From a virus: a stretch of 40,039 nucleotides of DNA. The notes under the pieces were generated by a model that saw nothing but the letters and a program-made list of their open reading frames with translations, ran no database searches and had not been told where the DNA came from. The DNA is taken from the IMG/VR virus record IMGVR_UViG_3300046520_000057, positions 1-40,039 of that record; one strand, given 5' to 3'. Made by a program: the position numbers and the translations under genes. Numbering within the stretch: the first letter of the stretch is position 1; each line of letters begins with the position of its first letter. Below, in pieces: positions 15,135 through 23,962 of this stretch.

Positions 15135-15917
15135 GTGAAAACCTGTACGAAATGCAAGCACCTCAAGGATTTTTCTTTATTCAGCAAGCGAGCAAAAGCC
15201 GCCGACGGGCTTACCCACTATTGTAAGGGTTGCCTGAAAATACAGCAGAAGGAATGGCAGACTAAAAATCAAGATAGGGTAAAGGCGTACCGAAAGTCGT
15301 ATATCGTCGAAAACGCCGAGAAGGTAAAAGCAACGCGGAAACGATACCAGGAAGAAAATGCGGAAAAAGTGAAAAAAGCTAGAGCGGATAAGTATCTGCG
15401 AACACGGGAGCAGTGCTTATCCAAGGTTAAAGAAAATGCAGCTAAACGACAGCCCGAGATTCGCGCTTACCAAGACGCGTATAGGAATGCTAACAGGGAA
15501 CGTTTGAACGCTGCTTCACGGGTTTATCAAGCTGAGAATTGGGAACATAAAAAAGCCTATATGAAAGGGTATTTTAAGACTCGTATGGCAACTGACCCCG
15601 TATTCGCCGTTGGTCGCAGAATGCGATCCAGAATGGGCGTTTTCTTCCGTAAAAGCGGTTTCGGCAAACCGGCCAAAACTTACGACCTTATTGGCTGCTC
15701 TTTTGAATTTCTAGCGAAACACTTAGAGGCCCAGTTCTCCGAAGGCATGACATGGGAGAACAGGAATCAGTGGCACATAGACCACCGCATTCCGCTGAGT
15801 TCGGCCAGTAGCATTGAAGAAGTCACAGCTCTTTTCCACTATTCTAATCTGCAACCCCTATGGGCCTTCGACAACATTTCCAAAGGCGGTAAAATGCCTG
15901 AAGAGGTCTACGCGTAA
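15135..15917 (+). CDS. HNH homing endonuclease with N-terminal zinc ribbon
   Basis: 260 aa. It starts KTCTKCKHLKDFSLFSKR and continues HYCKGCLK, a two-CxxC zinc finger. A long Lys/Glu/Arg-rich helix carries degenerate ENAEKVKATRKRYQ-type repeats (about residues 45-160). The nuclease part is HLEAQFSEGMTWEN, WHIDHRIPLSSA, NLQPLWAFDNISKGGK, intact. Such repeats plus HNH are seen in mobile phage endonucleases. The GTG start has GGAAG eight bases upstream. Its AAA/AGA/TAT-rich codons differ from the GC-rich neighbours, a sign of recent transfer. It ends in a one-base overlap with the next gene. Confidence 0.82.
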   Translation: MKTCTKCKHLKDFSLFSKRAKAADGLTHYCKGCLKIQQKEWQTKNQDRVKAYRKSYIVENAEKVKATRKRYQEENAEKVKKARADKYLRTREQCLSKVKENAAKRQPEIRAYQDAYRNANRERLNAASRVYQAENWEHKKAYMKGYFKTRMATDPVFAVGRRMRSRMGVFFRKSGFGKPAKTYDLIGCSFEFLAKHLEAQFSEGMTWENRNQWHIDHRIPLSSASSIEEVTALFHYSNLQPLWAFDNISKGGKMPEEVYA

Positions 15918-16285
15918 TGGACGTACCTTTCTACACAGTGTGCAAAGCTGATCCAGCCGTCCAAGCGCTGCTCGGCGGTACGTCACCGAGGATCTACCCG
16001 TTTGGAGCCGCGCCGCAGACCGTTGTAAAACCCTACGCCGTCTACCAGTGGATCGGCGGATCGCCGTTCAACATGCTGAACTGTCGGCCTGATGCAGACC
16101 GCGCCAGCCTCCAGGTGGACGTGTACGGATCTACTGCGGCGTCCAGTACGGCGGCGGCCGAAGCTATCCGTTACGCGGTAGAGCTCGACAGCTACATCAC
16201 ATCGCATAGGGGCACGGACCGCGAAGCCGAAACGTTGCTCTATCGAACCAGCTTTGATCTCGACTGGCTGGTCGAAAGGGTCTGA
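15917..16285 (+). CDS. Tail terminator/completion protein, DUF3168
   Basis: 122 aa: VCKADPAVQALLGGTSPRIY, PYAVYQWIGGSPF, SLQVDVYGSTAAS and the C-terminal YRTSFDLDWLVE fit the DUF3168 tail-completion family. It caps the tail tube and docks to the head. ATG shares one base with the HNH gene stop. Confidence 0.82.
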   Translation: MDVPFYTVCKADPAVQALLGGTSPRIYPFGAAPQTVVKPYAVYQWIGGSPFNMLNCRPDADRASLQVDVYGSTAASSTAAAEAIRYAVELDSYITSHRGTDREAETLLYRTSFDLDWLVERV

Positions 16286-16286
16286 T

Positions 16287-16314
16287 TTGCGAAACCCCCG
16301 GCGCGTGATATGCT
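16287..16314 (+). promoter_or_regulatory. Promoter before the major tail protein
   Basis: TTGCGA (16287-16292), 16-bp spacer, TATGCT (16309-16314), with an extended TGA in front of the -10 (TGATATGCT). It lies immediately after the tail-terminator stop codon and 37 bases before the major tail gene, which needs high expression. Confidence 0.6.
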
Positions 16315-16350
16315 TCGGGCGAACGTTCATTACTCAACGAGGCTGCACCC

Positions 16351-16833
16351 ATGACACTCAAGAGCCAGGGCACTGACCTGTATACCATCGACCCGGATAC
16401 CGGCCTGTTGCTGGACGTGGGTTGCGTCACCTCGATTGACGGTATTGATACCGCCATCGACCAGATTGAAACGACTTGCCTCAACAGCCTATCCCGCACT
16501 TATGAAGCCGGCTTGGCCACTCCGGGCGCGGCAACTTTCGGATTGATGTTCGACCCTGCCGACGTGAACCATGTCCGCCTCCATCAACTGAAGACCGCTG
16601 GCGTCACTCTGCAATGGGCAATCGGCTTGTCCGATGGCACCGCAGTGCCGACTACCGCGAATGACTCCGCCGGTGATGACGAATTCGTTTTGCCGCCCAC
16701 TCGTAGTTGGATCACCTTCGAAGGCTACATGAACAGCTATCCGTTCACCTTCGCGCTGAACACCATGGTCACTTCGACCGTCGGTATCCAAGTCTCCGGT
16801 GAACCGGTTCTCGTTCCTAAGTCGTCGAGCTAA
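16351..16833 (+). CDS. Major tail tube protein
   Basis: 160 aa, a lambda gpV-like tube protein: start MTLKSQGTDLYTIDPDTG, then ETTCLNSLSRTYEAGLATPG, a beta-sandwich with FEGYMNSYPFTFALNT and a C-terminal VSGEPVLVPKSS strand typical of the family. Hexamers stack to make the tail tube. It has its own promoter (16287), a sensible arrangement for an abundant protein, and is followed three bases later by the tail chaperone gene. Confidence 0.85.
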   Translation: MTLKSQGTDLYTIDPDTGLLLDVGCVTSIDGIDTAIDQIETTCLNSLSRTYEAGLATPGAATFGLMFDPADVNHVRLHQLKTAGVTLQWAIGLSDGTAVPTTANDSAGDDEFVLPPTRSWITFEGYMNSYPFTFALNTMVTSTVGIQVSGEPVLVPKSSS

Positions 16834-16836
16834 CCC

Positions 16837-17211
16837 ATGGCCCTACTGACTCTGCAAAGCTTGAAGGACGCCGGCGCATTTGCCGGCGCACCGGTTAAAC
16901 GCGAGATCCGTTATCACGGTCTTGATGGTGAAGAAGTCGTCGCCGATATCTGGGTCCGTCGCGCGTCTTACCACACGATCACCAATACGTGGAAAGCCGC
17001 AGAAGGCAACCAAGAGCACTTGGCCGCACGAATCGCTACCATGGTCTGTGATGAAGAGGGCGGCCCTATCCTGTCGACTGCCGATGTACTCGGTACGGCG
17101 GACCCGGCACGCGGCCCGATCTGCGATACGCTGTTCCTGGCGCTGATCACCGCGGTAAACGAAGTCAACTCGGCAAAGACGATCCCCCAGAAGACCTCTG
17201 GTTCGAACTAG
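16837..17211 (+). CDS. Tail assembly chaperone, gpG-like
   Basis: 124 aa, the short product of a G/GT pair. It sits between the major tail and tape-measure genes, as in lambda. The beta-rich N-terminus (VKREIRYHGLDGEEVVADIW) and small helical C-terminus match the general pattern. A CCCCC run at 17184-17188, just before the stop, allows a -1 slip into the frame that encodes the T extension. Confidence 0.78.
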   Translation: MALLTLQSLKDAGAFAGAPVKREIRYHGLDGEEVVADIWVRRASYHTITNTWKAAEGNQEHLAARIATMVCDEEGGPILSTADVLGTADPARGPICDTLFLALITAVNEVNSAKTIPQKTSGSN

Positions 17212-17492
17212 TCCTGAACGGTGTAGGCGGCCGGACGGTCGCCGAAGCCCAACAGAACCTGTCGATGGTCGAAGCGCGGCAATGGGCGCAGTACATCCGC
17301 CGCCACGGGGGGCTGAACATCGCTGAACGCGTCGAGCAGGCTGCCGCGTTGATCTGCGCAACCGGCGCGCAACTGATGGGCAACAAGAAAGTAAAGGTTG
17401 CGGACTTCATCCCTAACAGGGAATCCGACGATGAACTGCGGTATGCTACGCCACAAGACTTCTTAAAAGTGCTCCAAGCGTCGAGGAAATAA
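17187..17492 (+). CDS. gpT-like extension of the chaperone, made by -1 frameshift
   Basis: The frame continues PEDLWFELVLNG, GRTVAEAQQNLSMVEAR, WAQYIRRHGGLN, a familiar gpT signature (WF-EL-L, then VE---W-YI--HG). It lacks its own start before 17265, where an ATG lies in the middle of the conserved part. Reading ATC-CCC-CAG in the zero frame, a slip by one base lets the P-site tRNA re-pair on CCC. The predicted GT fusion is about 218 aa. It should recruit the tape-measure protein during tail assembly. The heptamer is not the classical lambda GGGAAAG, so the exact slip site is inferred. Confidence 0.72.
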   Translation, partial: PEDLWFELVLNGVGGRTVAEAQQNLSMVEARQWAQYIRRHGGLNIAERVEQAAALICATGAQLMGNKKVKVADFIPNRESDDELRYATPQDFLKVLQASRK

Positions 17493-17494
17493 CT

Positions 17495-20113
17495 TTGGCC
17501 GTATCGTCCCTGGGCGCCCTCACAATTGACCTCGTCGCGAATACCGCAGGTTTCGAACGCGGTATGGATCAGGCCGAGCGCGCTTTGGCGTCGACCACGA
17601 AGGAAGTGAAACGACAAGAAGCCGCGCTAGACAGGCTCATCGGTCAGATCGACCCGACCGTTGCGGCCTACAGCCGCCTCGACAAGATGGAGCAGCAGCT
17701 AGAAGCGCACCGCAAAGCGGGCCGGCTGCCGACCGAAGACTATAAGCAGTACAAAACCCAACTGGACGCCACGCGCGCTTCCTTGGCGCAGACTGATGCG
17801 GCCCTAGCGAAGAGCGGCATGTCGGCCAAGGCTACCGCCGCAGCGCTTCGCGGCGTGCCGGCTCAGTTCACCGACATCGCTGTCTCGCTCCAATCTGGGC
17901 AAGCCCCGTTGACTGTCCTCCTGCAACAAGGCGGCCAGCTCAAAGACATGTTCGGCGGCATCGGGCCGGCGGCTTCCGCCCTCGGCGGTTATATCGTCGG
18001 GCTGATCAACCCCTTTACTGTGCTAGCCGCTACCCTCGGCACGATCACCGCGCTATTCATCGACGCGGAGAAAGAAGCCAGCGCCTTTAACAAAGCGCTG
18101 TTCAGCGGCTCGGCAGCGTCAGGGCAAACCGCTTCGTCTCTATCCGAGATCGCGAGCAGTGCGGCGATCATCACCGGCAAACTCGACGAAGCGCGCAAAG
18201 CGGTTATCTCCCTGGCCAGTGCCACCGGGCTCAGCGAAACGCAATTCCGTAACTTGGCTTTGGCCGCTACGGCCATCGGGGAGTTCACCGGCAAAGGCGC
18301 GGCGGACGTTGCGAAGTCCCTCGGCGACTTGGGCGACAACGCGACAACCGCAGCGCAGAAGATCAGCGCGCAGTACGGACTGATCACCAACGCGCAGTAC
18401 GAGGTTATCAAAGCTCTCGACGATCAGGGCAAGAAGCAGGAAGCCTTGGACGTTCTGAGCGCTACCCTGGCCGAGAACGCTCAGAAGCGTTTGCAGCAGT
18501 ACCGCGACTCGCTGTCCGACCTTGAGAAAGATTGGGACGACATCGGTACGGCGATCAGCAACGCCTACAGCAAAGTGCGCGGAGAACTTTTCCCGGACGC
18601 CGCCAAGCAGATTGAATTGCTGGAACGCGTTCTGCAAACCCGGAAAGAAGGAGGCATCGCGGGCGCGATCTCCACCGGCCTCGGCGAACTGTCGACCTCC
18701 CTCGGCTTGGCGGAAGAAACCACAGAGGCTTTGGAGAAGCAGCTAGCCCTGCTGAAGCAACAGGAAACATCCAAAAAGGCGTCGGCAGAAGCCGAAGGTA
18801 AATCGGTCCGCGAAAACCAAGCATTGATAGCAGCCGACGCCGAAAGGCTGAAGGCGTTGAAGAACGCGCCGAAGCCTAAAGAGTTCCGCGAAGACGCCGG
18901 CCAGCGGATGTTGAACACTCTGCGCGAGCAGGCGGCCGCGTTGCAGGTTCAGGCCGACACGAACGAGAAGCTTGGCACTCAAGCCAAAGCGCTTGCCGCT
19001 TTCGAGCAGCAAATTGCCGACATCAAAAACAAAGGCATCACGACCGCCGACCAGAAGTCGCTGCTCGCCTCTGAGGATCTATTGCGCGCGCAGCTAAAGC
19101 GCAACGTAGCTTTGGAAGAGGAAGTAGCGGCGCGCAAGCAGTCGACTATCGAAGCCGGCAAGCTGGCCGCGTTCCAAGAGAACCAAGCGTCGAAGCTTAG
19201 CCAAGCGCAGGAAGGCTTAGACTCTTCCCTCGTCGGGCTCGGGCAAGGCGACCAGTTGCGCGAACGTCTCAAGGAAGACTTGGCGATCCGTAAGGAATAC
19301 CAATCAGAAGTCGACAAGCTGAACGCGCAATTCAACAAGGGGCAGATCAGCGAAGAGCTTTTCGAAGAGCAGAACGCAATCCTCGAAGAAGCCCTGGCTA
19401 CGCGCTTGGTGATGCAACAGGACTACTACAACCAAGTGGACGAAGCGGCCGGTAGCTTCTTCCTTGGCGCCTCGGAGTCGTGGAGCAACTACCTGACCGA
19501 AGCCACGGACGTAGCGGCGCAGACCCAAACGCTCTTCGACGGCGCATTCAGCGGCTTGACCGACGCGCTCTATAACTTCGTGACCACAGGCAAACTGTCG
19601 TTTCAAGACCTGGCCGCCAGCTTCGCGCAGACCGCACTGAAGATGTTGATTCAGTACGCGGCGGCTCAAGCCATCGCGGCGGGGCTCAACGCCTTCACGT
19701 CCACGGCAGCGATCCCGGTTGTCGGTCCTATCGCCGCACCGGCTGCCGCTGCTTCAGCCCTGGCCTACGCGGGCGGCCTGTCGGCCAGTATCGCGGCGGT
19801 CGCCGGCATGGCGCACGACGGTATCGATTCCGTCCCGCAGGACGGCACATGGCTTTTGCAGAAAGGCGAGCGCGTGACCACGGCGCAGACCAGCGCCAAG
19901 CTTGACAAGACCCTGGACGGAATGAAAAGCCCGAGCGGCACCGGCAACACTACGGTAAACTTGATCGAAGACGCCTCACGGGCCGGCCAAACCGAAACCC
20001 GCGAAGAGGACGGTCAAAAGTTTATCGACCTGTGGATCTCGAAGCTCTATTCGGATGACGACGTGATGGATGCATTGAACCGTAAGACCGGATTGCAAGG
20101 CGTGGGCCGCTGA
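17495..20113 (+). CDS. Tail tape-measure protein
   Basis: 872 aa with a TTG start, supported by GAGGA seven bases upstream. N-terminal coiled coil (GFERGMDQAERALASTTKEV), a lambda-TMP-like hydrophobic segment at about 120-200 (RGVPAQFTDIAVSLQSGQ, then FGGIGPAASALGGYIVGL), long helices and coiled coils to residue 650, and the family C-terminal domain (LSFQDLAASFAQTALKMLI, Ala-rich hydrophobic stretch, MAHDGIDSVPQDGTWLLQKG). It sets tail length: by the usual 1.5 angstrom per residue the tail would be about 130 nm. It overlaps the next gene by one base. Confidence 0.92.
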   Translation: MAVSSLGALTIDLVANTAGFERGMDQAERALASTTKEVKRQEAALDRLIGQIDPTVAAYSRLDKMEQQLEAHRKAGRLPTEDYKQYKTQLDATRASLAQTDAALAKSGMSAKATAAALRGVPAQFTDIAVSLQSGQAPLTVLLQQGGQLKDMFGGIGPAASALGGYIVGLINPFTVLAATLGTITALFIDAEKEASAFNKALFSGSAASGQTASSLSEIASSAAIITGKLDEARKAVISLASATGLSETQFRNLALAATAIGEFTGKGAADVAKSLGDLGDNATTAAQKISAQYGLITNAQYEVIKALDDQGKKQEALDVLSATLAENAQKRLQQYRDSLSDLEKDWDDIGTAISNAYSKVRGELFPDAAKQIELLERVLQTRKEGGIAGAISTGLGELSTSLGLAEETTEALEKQLALLKQQETSKKASAEAEGKSVRENQALIAADAERLKALKNAPKPKEFREDAGQRMLNTLREQAAALQVQADTNEKLGTQAKALAAFEQQIADIKNKGITTADQKSLLASEDLLRAQLKRNVALEEEVAARKQSTIEAGKLAAFQENQASKLSQAQEGLDSSLVGLGQGDQLRERLKEDLAIRKEYQSEVDKLNAQFNKGQISEELFEEQNAILEEALATRLVMQQDYYNQVDEAAGSFFLGASESWSNYLTEATDVAAQTQTLFDGAFSGLTDALYNFVTTGKLSFQDLAASFAQTALKMLIQYAAAQAIAAGLNAFTSTAAIPVVGPIAAPAAAASALAYAGGLSASIAAVAGMAHDGIDSVPQDGTWLLQKGERVTTAQTSAKLDKTLDGMKSPSGTGNTTVNLIEDASRAGQTETREEDGQKFIDLWISKLYSDDDVMDALNRKTGLQGVGR

Positions 20114-20625
20114 TGGCGATTCCTGTCTACCCCGAAGGGCTGCCTTGCCCCCTGCGGGAGAACTACGCCTTCACGCCGGTCAACAATATCCGTCGCACGC
20201 AGATGGACAGCGGGCGTGCGCGCCAGCGTATCGAGTTCCGCAATTTTCCGACCATGGTTCAGCTTCAGTGGGTCATGTCAGCGACACAGGCAATCATATT
20301 CGAAGCATGGGGCGCGCAAGTAGTCGGCGCCGGATGGTTTACCATGACTCTGCTTACGCCTCTCGGCTTCGAGCAGCAAGAGATACGCTTTACGGAAACG
20401 CCGGTAGGCGGCGAGCTTACCGGCAAATTCCTGTGGCGCTATCGCGTCGTTTGCGAAGTCCGAAACCGCCCATTGCTTGATCCGGGATGGATAGATTTTC
20501 CTGAATTCATATTGGAAGCGGATATCATAGACCTTGCCCTTAACAGGGAATGGCCGCTTAATCCATGGCAGATCTACGCCGACGCCATGGACACCGCAAT
20601 TAACGAGGACTGGCCGCAGCCATGA
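20113..20625 (+). CDS. Minor tail protein (gpM-like position)
   Basis: 170 aa. The start MAIPVYPEGLPCPLRENYAF with NNIRRTQMDSGRARQRIEF, then the AGWFTMTLLTPLG and WRYRVVCEVRNRPLLD segments, is a frequent family of siphovirus tail-tip proteins directly after the tape measure. It likely belongs to the baseplate-like tail tip ring. Residues after about 135 form an extra tail rich in Trp and acidic residues. Stop and next start overlap (ATGA). Confidence 0.75.
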   Translation: MAIPVYPEGLPCPLRENYAFTPVNNIRRTQMDSGRARQRIEFRNFPTMVQLQWVMSATQAIIFEAWGAQVVGAGWFTMTLLTPLGFEQQEIRFTETPVGGELTGKFLWRYRVVCEVRNRPLLDPGWIDFPEFILEADIIDLALNREWPLNPWQIYADAMDTAINEDWPQP

Positions 20626-21425
20626 GCGCATACAATACTTTGAACCCGGTCCCGTCACTCGATCCGCGCGACTTGGACGACAACGCGACAATCCTCGACC
20701 GTCTGCTTAATGAAGCGGTGCCGAGTGTGAATGATCGCATGGGCGTGCCCCGCAAAACGTGGGCACAGGTAGAGATCGACGCTTCGGTGCTTATCAGCCC
20801 AAATCTCACCGCCCTAGCCGGTTTGACGGGTGCCGTCGATACCGCACCTCTGTTCACCGGTCCCGGTGCCATGACCACGATGACTGTGACGGCCGCCGGC
20901 CGCGCACTGATCGACGATGCTGACGCTGCCGCACAACGCACAACGCTCGGCGCGGCGCCGGTTGATAGCCCTACGTTCACAGGAACTCCGGCGGCCCCGA
21001 CAGCAGCAGTGGGTGATAGCGATACTTCCCTCGCTACAACGGCCTTCGTCCAAGCGGAGATCGCTAACAAGCGCGCATGGCTCAGCTTCACGCCTTCGGT
21101 AACGGTAAGCTCAGGCGCGTATACCTTGGCCAGTGCCACCGGGCGGTACATGGTCGCCTTCGGCATCTGTCATTTTCAGATGACCCTTACTGTAACCACT
21201 AAAGGCACCGGCGCTTACCCTATTCTTACACTGCCGTTTCCTGCCTTGGCGGGCTCTCTGAACATGCCTTTCATCGCGGCGGAGATCCCAATTTCGGGCA
21301 ACTCAGGACGCGCGGCTATACGGTCTGACCTGGCTTCGGTTCTGCTCGGCTCTTACAGCACACCGGACCTGGTTACCGCTGACGGCGCTGTGGTAACTAT
21401 CTGCGGCTCATACCCTATCGCTTAA
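20622..21425 (+). CDS. Short tail fibre with phage tail repeat
   Basis: 267 aa. Residues 1-50 (AYNTLNPVPSLDPRDLDDNA, RMGVPRKTWAQVE) resemble the N-terminus of the following spike protein and are probably a shared virion-anchor domain. The middle has LGAAPVDSPTFTGTPAAPT and GDSDTSLATTAFVQ, the phage tail-fibre repeat linked to trimeric fibres. The C-terminal 120 residues are a beta-rich tip with no recognised family. It would bind a host surface receptor. It starts within the previous stop codon. Confidence 0.75.
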   Translation: MSAYNTLNPVPSLDPRDLDDNATILDRLLNEAVPSVNDRMGVPRKTWAQVEIDASVLISPNLTALAGLTGAVDTAPLFTGPGAMTTMTVTAAGRALIDDADAAAQRTTLGAAPVDSPTFTGTPAAPTAAVGDSDTSLATTAFVQAEIANKRAWLSFTPSVTVSSGAYTLASATGRYMVAFGICHFQMTLTVTTKGTGAYPILTLPFPALAGSLNMPFIAAEIPISGNSGRAAIRSDLASVLLGSYSTPDLVTADGAVVTICGSYPIA

Positions 21426-21437
21426 AAGGAAATACCC

Positions 21438-23468
21438 GTGGCTAATACTTACAACACCGGAAACCCTCTACCGTCCTCGGCGCCCAAGGATCTCTACGAC
21501 AACGCTTCGAACTTCGACGACGCGATGAATGGGCCTTCCCCCGCATGGTTTGACCGTTTCGGTGTTCGTCGTGAATCGTGGGCCGGCTTGTCAGCGATGT
21601 TCAAAGACGCCATTGCTAACGTCGGCTACGTGTATACGGTCCCGCTTGAATACGCCGCAGGAATCGTGGTCAGTCTGCCTAACCACGTTTTCCTGAAAGA
21701 CGGAGAGTACTACAAGCCTGTTGCTAGTCTGCCGCTGCCTTACACGACCACGGGCGACTGGCTGACCGAGGCCCCTAACTTCGTTTCGGTCGGCGATGCC
21801 GTGCTACGGACAGACCTGGCCAGTAACGACCCCGGCAAAGGGATCTCCCTCGTCGAAGGCGGCTTCCGTACGGTAGAGAACCTGGCAGCCTTGCGCGCCT
21901 TGACGGCTGCGTCCGGGTCTTCAGTGTTCGTGACTCGGCACTCTGCCGGGCGGGCGGGCGGCGGTATTTATAGACAGGTTCCAGGCGACGGCTCTACCGC
22001 TGACGACGACGGATACCGTATTACCTCCGGCGATGGTACACGGTGGGCTCGTGAGATAGTCGGCGGCATCTTACCGGAAGTGTATGGCGCGCCTCGCGAT
22101 GGCGTGTCCAGCGATACGGCCGCCATACAGAAAGCTTTGGACTATGGGTACACCGCTGGCTACCCGGTTCTTTTTGCAAGCGGCGTTTACGTACTGGCGG
22201 TCAACTCTACCCCCGGGGCAACGTTCTGTCTGCTCAATAAAGGGACGAGCATGATAGGCGTAAATGCTGGCACAACCCTTCTCGTCCCGCATTCGAGTCT
22301 GTCTGTCGATACGGATTACTTCCAAATCCAGCCCGATAGCTCCGTGCTTGACTGGATGGAAATTCGTAATTTTATGATCTACCCGGGTTTCAGCGGAACG
22401 AAAAGAGGTAAGCGCTCCTTCCTGGTGAACATGGATCAAACGAGTAACGCCTCCTCTTTGCGTTTCGATGGGGTCTATTGCGGCCCTGGTAATGACATCT
22501 CGCTGTTGTGGCTTACAGACCCTGTTGATAACCTCCAAGGCGGGCCAGCGAACTCCGTGTTCACCCGTAGCCATTTCTGGGAAGGGGTACACCTTGTCAA
22601 CCACGGCGACAGCATTTCGTTCGAAAACTGTGTGTTCCGTTCCTCCGTCGGCAGTGGACGTATCGGTCTGCGGACTCAAGGCATCAACCTAGGTGGCGGT
22701 CAGCCGTCACAGCTCAATGTGCGCAAGTGTAACTTCGACTGCGCGGGCGGCGCCTTCGTCGCGGAGTCCGGTCTAAGTGGCTCTTTCACCATGAACAACG
22801 TAGAGTTGTCCCATGGCACCGGGTCTTCTTCCGGCGCCGTTGTGGACCTGAATGGTGGCGCGGCATATATCGCCTATATGGACGTATCGGATAACAATAT
22901 CGGGGTGTTCGGGGCCGGAGTCGTCGGGCAGTTGATCCGCGTCGCTAACGCCACGGGCGTCAAGATTCGAAACAACAGACTGTCCAGCGCAGGGCCGTCT
23001 TACGCTGCCCGCGCTATTCTGATCACGTCGGGAGCTACTGACACCGAACTGGAAGGCAACGAGATCGGTACTAATTTCGTTACCACGGTGGATGATAGCG
23101 GGGTAGGTACGCGGGGTATCCCGAGATCCATAGCACCTATTAACGGTTTCTCAAATTCCCCATCAGGAGCGGCGCCATTCTCAGTCAGCAAAGCCCCCGG
23201 CGATGGAGCTTTGAAGTTCACCTTGGATCTGCTGTGCCCCGCAGGCGGCGGGAGCGGTTCTGTGTTCGGGGTTTCGCCTTCAGGGTTTCGCTATGGGTTT
23301 CCTATGATGGGGTCCGGCGTAGGGACCACAGCAGCAGGCTTCTTTCAGCCCGTGAAAATATACGTGCAAACAAACGGGAACGTGTCTCTTGAGTCCGCCG
23401 AAATATGCACGCGCATCGAGGCAAACTTCTCGCTTCCAGGCCTTGGATTTATCAGTGGTAACCTCTGA
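21438..23468 (+). CDS. Tailspike with right-handed beta-helix
   Basis: 676 aa. N-terminal anchor (TYNTGNPLPSSAPKDLYDNA, RFGVRRESWAGL) paralogous to the preceding fibre. A linker with beta segments (VENLAALRALTAASGSSVFV) leads into a pectate-lyase-like beta helix from about residue 210: EVYGAPRDGVSSDTAAIQKA is the classic entry motif, then repeated strand/Asn-turn coils (ISFENCVFRSS, LNVRKCNFDC, VKIRNNRLSS, TELEGNEIG). It probably binds or depolymerises a surface polysaccharide. The catalytic residues cannot be named. SD AAGGAAA precedes a GTG start. Confidence 0.8.
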   Translation: MANTYNTGNPLPSSAPKDLYDNASNFDDAMNGPSPAWFDRFGVRRESWAGLSAMFKDAIANVGYVYTVPLEYAAGIVVSLPNHVFLKDGEYYKPVASLPLPYTTTGDWLTEAPNFVSVGDAVLRTDLASNDPGKGISLVEGGFRTVENLAALRALTAASGSSVFVTRHSAGRAGGGIYRQVPGDGSTADDDGYRITSGDGTRWAREIVGGILPEVYGAPRDGVSSDTAAIQKALDYGYTAGYPVLFASGVYVLAVNSTPGATFCLLNKGTSMIGVNAGTTLLVPHSSLSVDTDYFQIQPDSSVLDWMEIRNFMIYPGFSGTKRGKRSFLVNMDQTSNASSLRFDGVYCGPGNDISLLWLTDPVDNLQGGPANSVFTRSHFWEGVHLVNHGDSISFENCVFRSSVGSGRIGLRTQGINLGGGQPSQLNVRKCNFDCAGGAFVAESGLSGSFTMNNVELSHGTGSSSGAVVDLNGGAAYIAYMDVSDNNIGVFGAGVVGQLIRVANATGVKIRNNRLSSAGPSYAARAILITSGATDTELEGNEIGTNFVTTVDDSGVGTRGIPRSIAPINGFSNSPSGAAPFSVSKAPGDGALKFTLDLLCPAGGGSGSVFGVSPSGFRYGFPMMGSGVGTTAAGFFQPVKIYVQTNGNVSLESAEICTRIEANFSLPGLGFISGNL

Positions 23469-23962
23469 TGAGCGTTATCCTTGCGGAGGTTAACGCGGGG
23501 GCGAACGAGCGTTTTGATGAGATTATCAGAACGCTCGAACTGACCTGTCCGGCGTGGGACGCGCCCGTCTTCATCTGCACCGGGTTCGAAGACATCACGG
23601 CCGTTACGGAAGACGGCCGCACGGTGACCTTCATCGGCGCCAACATTGATATCGCCCTAGCCGCGAAGAACAACAAGGGCAATCAAACACTGGCCTTCAC
23701 AGTGGACAACACCACCGGCGAAGTGTCACAGCGTGTCGACCAAGCCATCGACGGTGACGCTCGCGTGACGTGCATTTACCGAACCTACCTTAGCGGCAAC
23801 CTGGCGGCGCCTGCTGAACGCCCTTACGTTCTGTCGCTGCTGTCCGGCGCTATCCAGGGGGTAGAGGCGCAGTTACAGACCGGTTACTTCAACATGATCG
23901 GCGTCGCATGGCCGCGCAACCTGTACACCGTGAACGAGTATCCGGCACTGAGGTACATCTAA
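23468..23962 (+). CDS. Tail tip protein, DUF1833
   Basis: 164 aa: EVNAGANERFDEIIRTLELT, VFICTGFEDI, FIGANIDIALAAKNNKGN and the closing GVAWPRNLYTVNEYPALRY match the DUF1833 family found before NlpC/P60 tail peptidases. It occupies the gpL-like position and likely forms part of the tail hub. Start and stop each share bases with the neighbouring genes. Confidence 0.78.
   Translation: MSVILAEVNAGANERFDEIIRTLELTCPAWDAPVFICTGFEDITAVTEDGRTVTFIGANIDIALAAKNNKGNQTLAFTVDNTTGEVSQRVDQAIDGDARVTCIYRTYLSGNLAAPAERPYVLSLLSGAIQGVEAQLQTGYFNMIGVAWPRNLYTVNEYPALRYI

Noticed and set aside
15135-15600. Repeated ENAEKVK-type codons as a DNA repeat or CRISPR
   Set aside because: Degenerate protein-level repeats in a helix; no regular DNA repeat or spacer structure.
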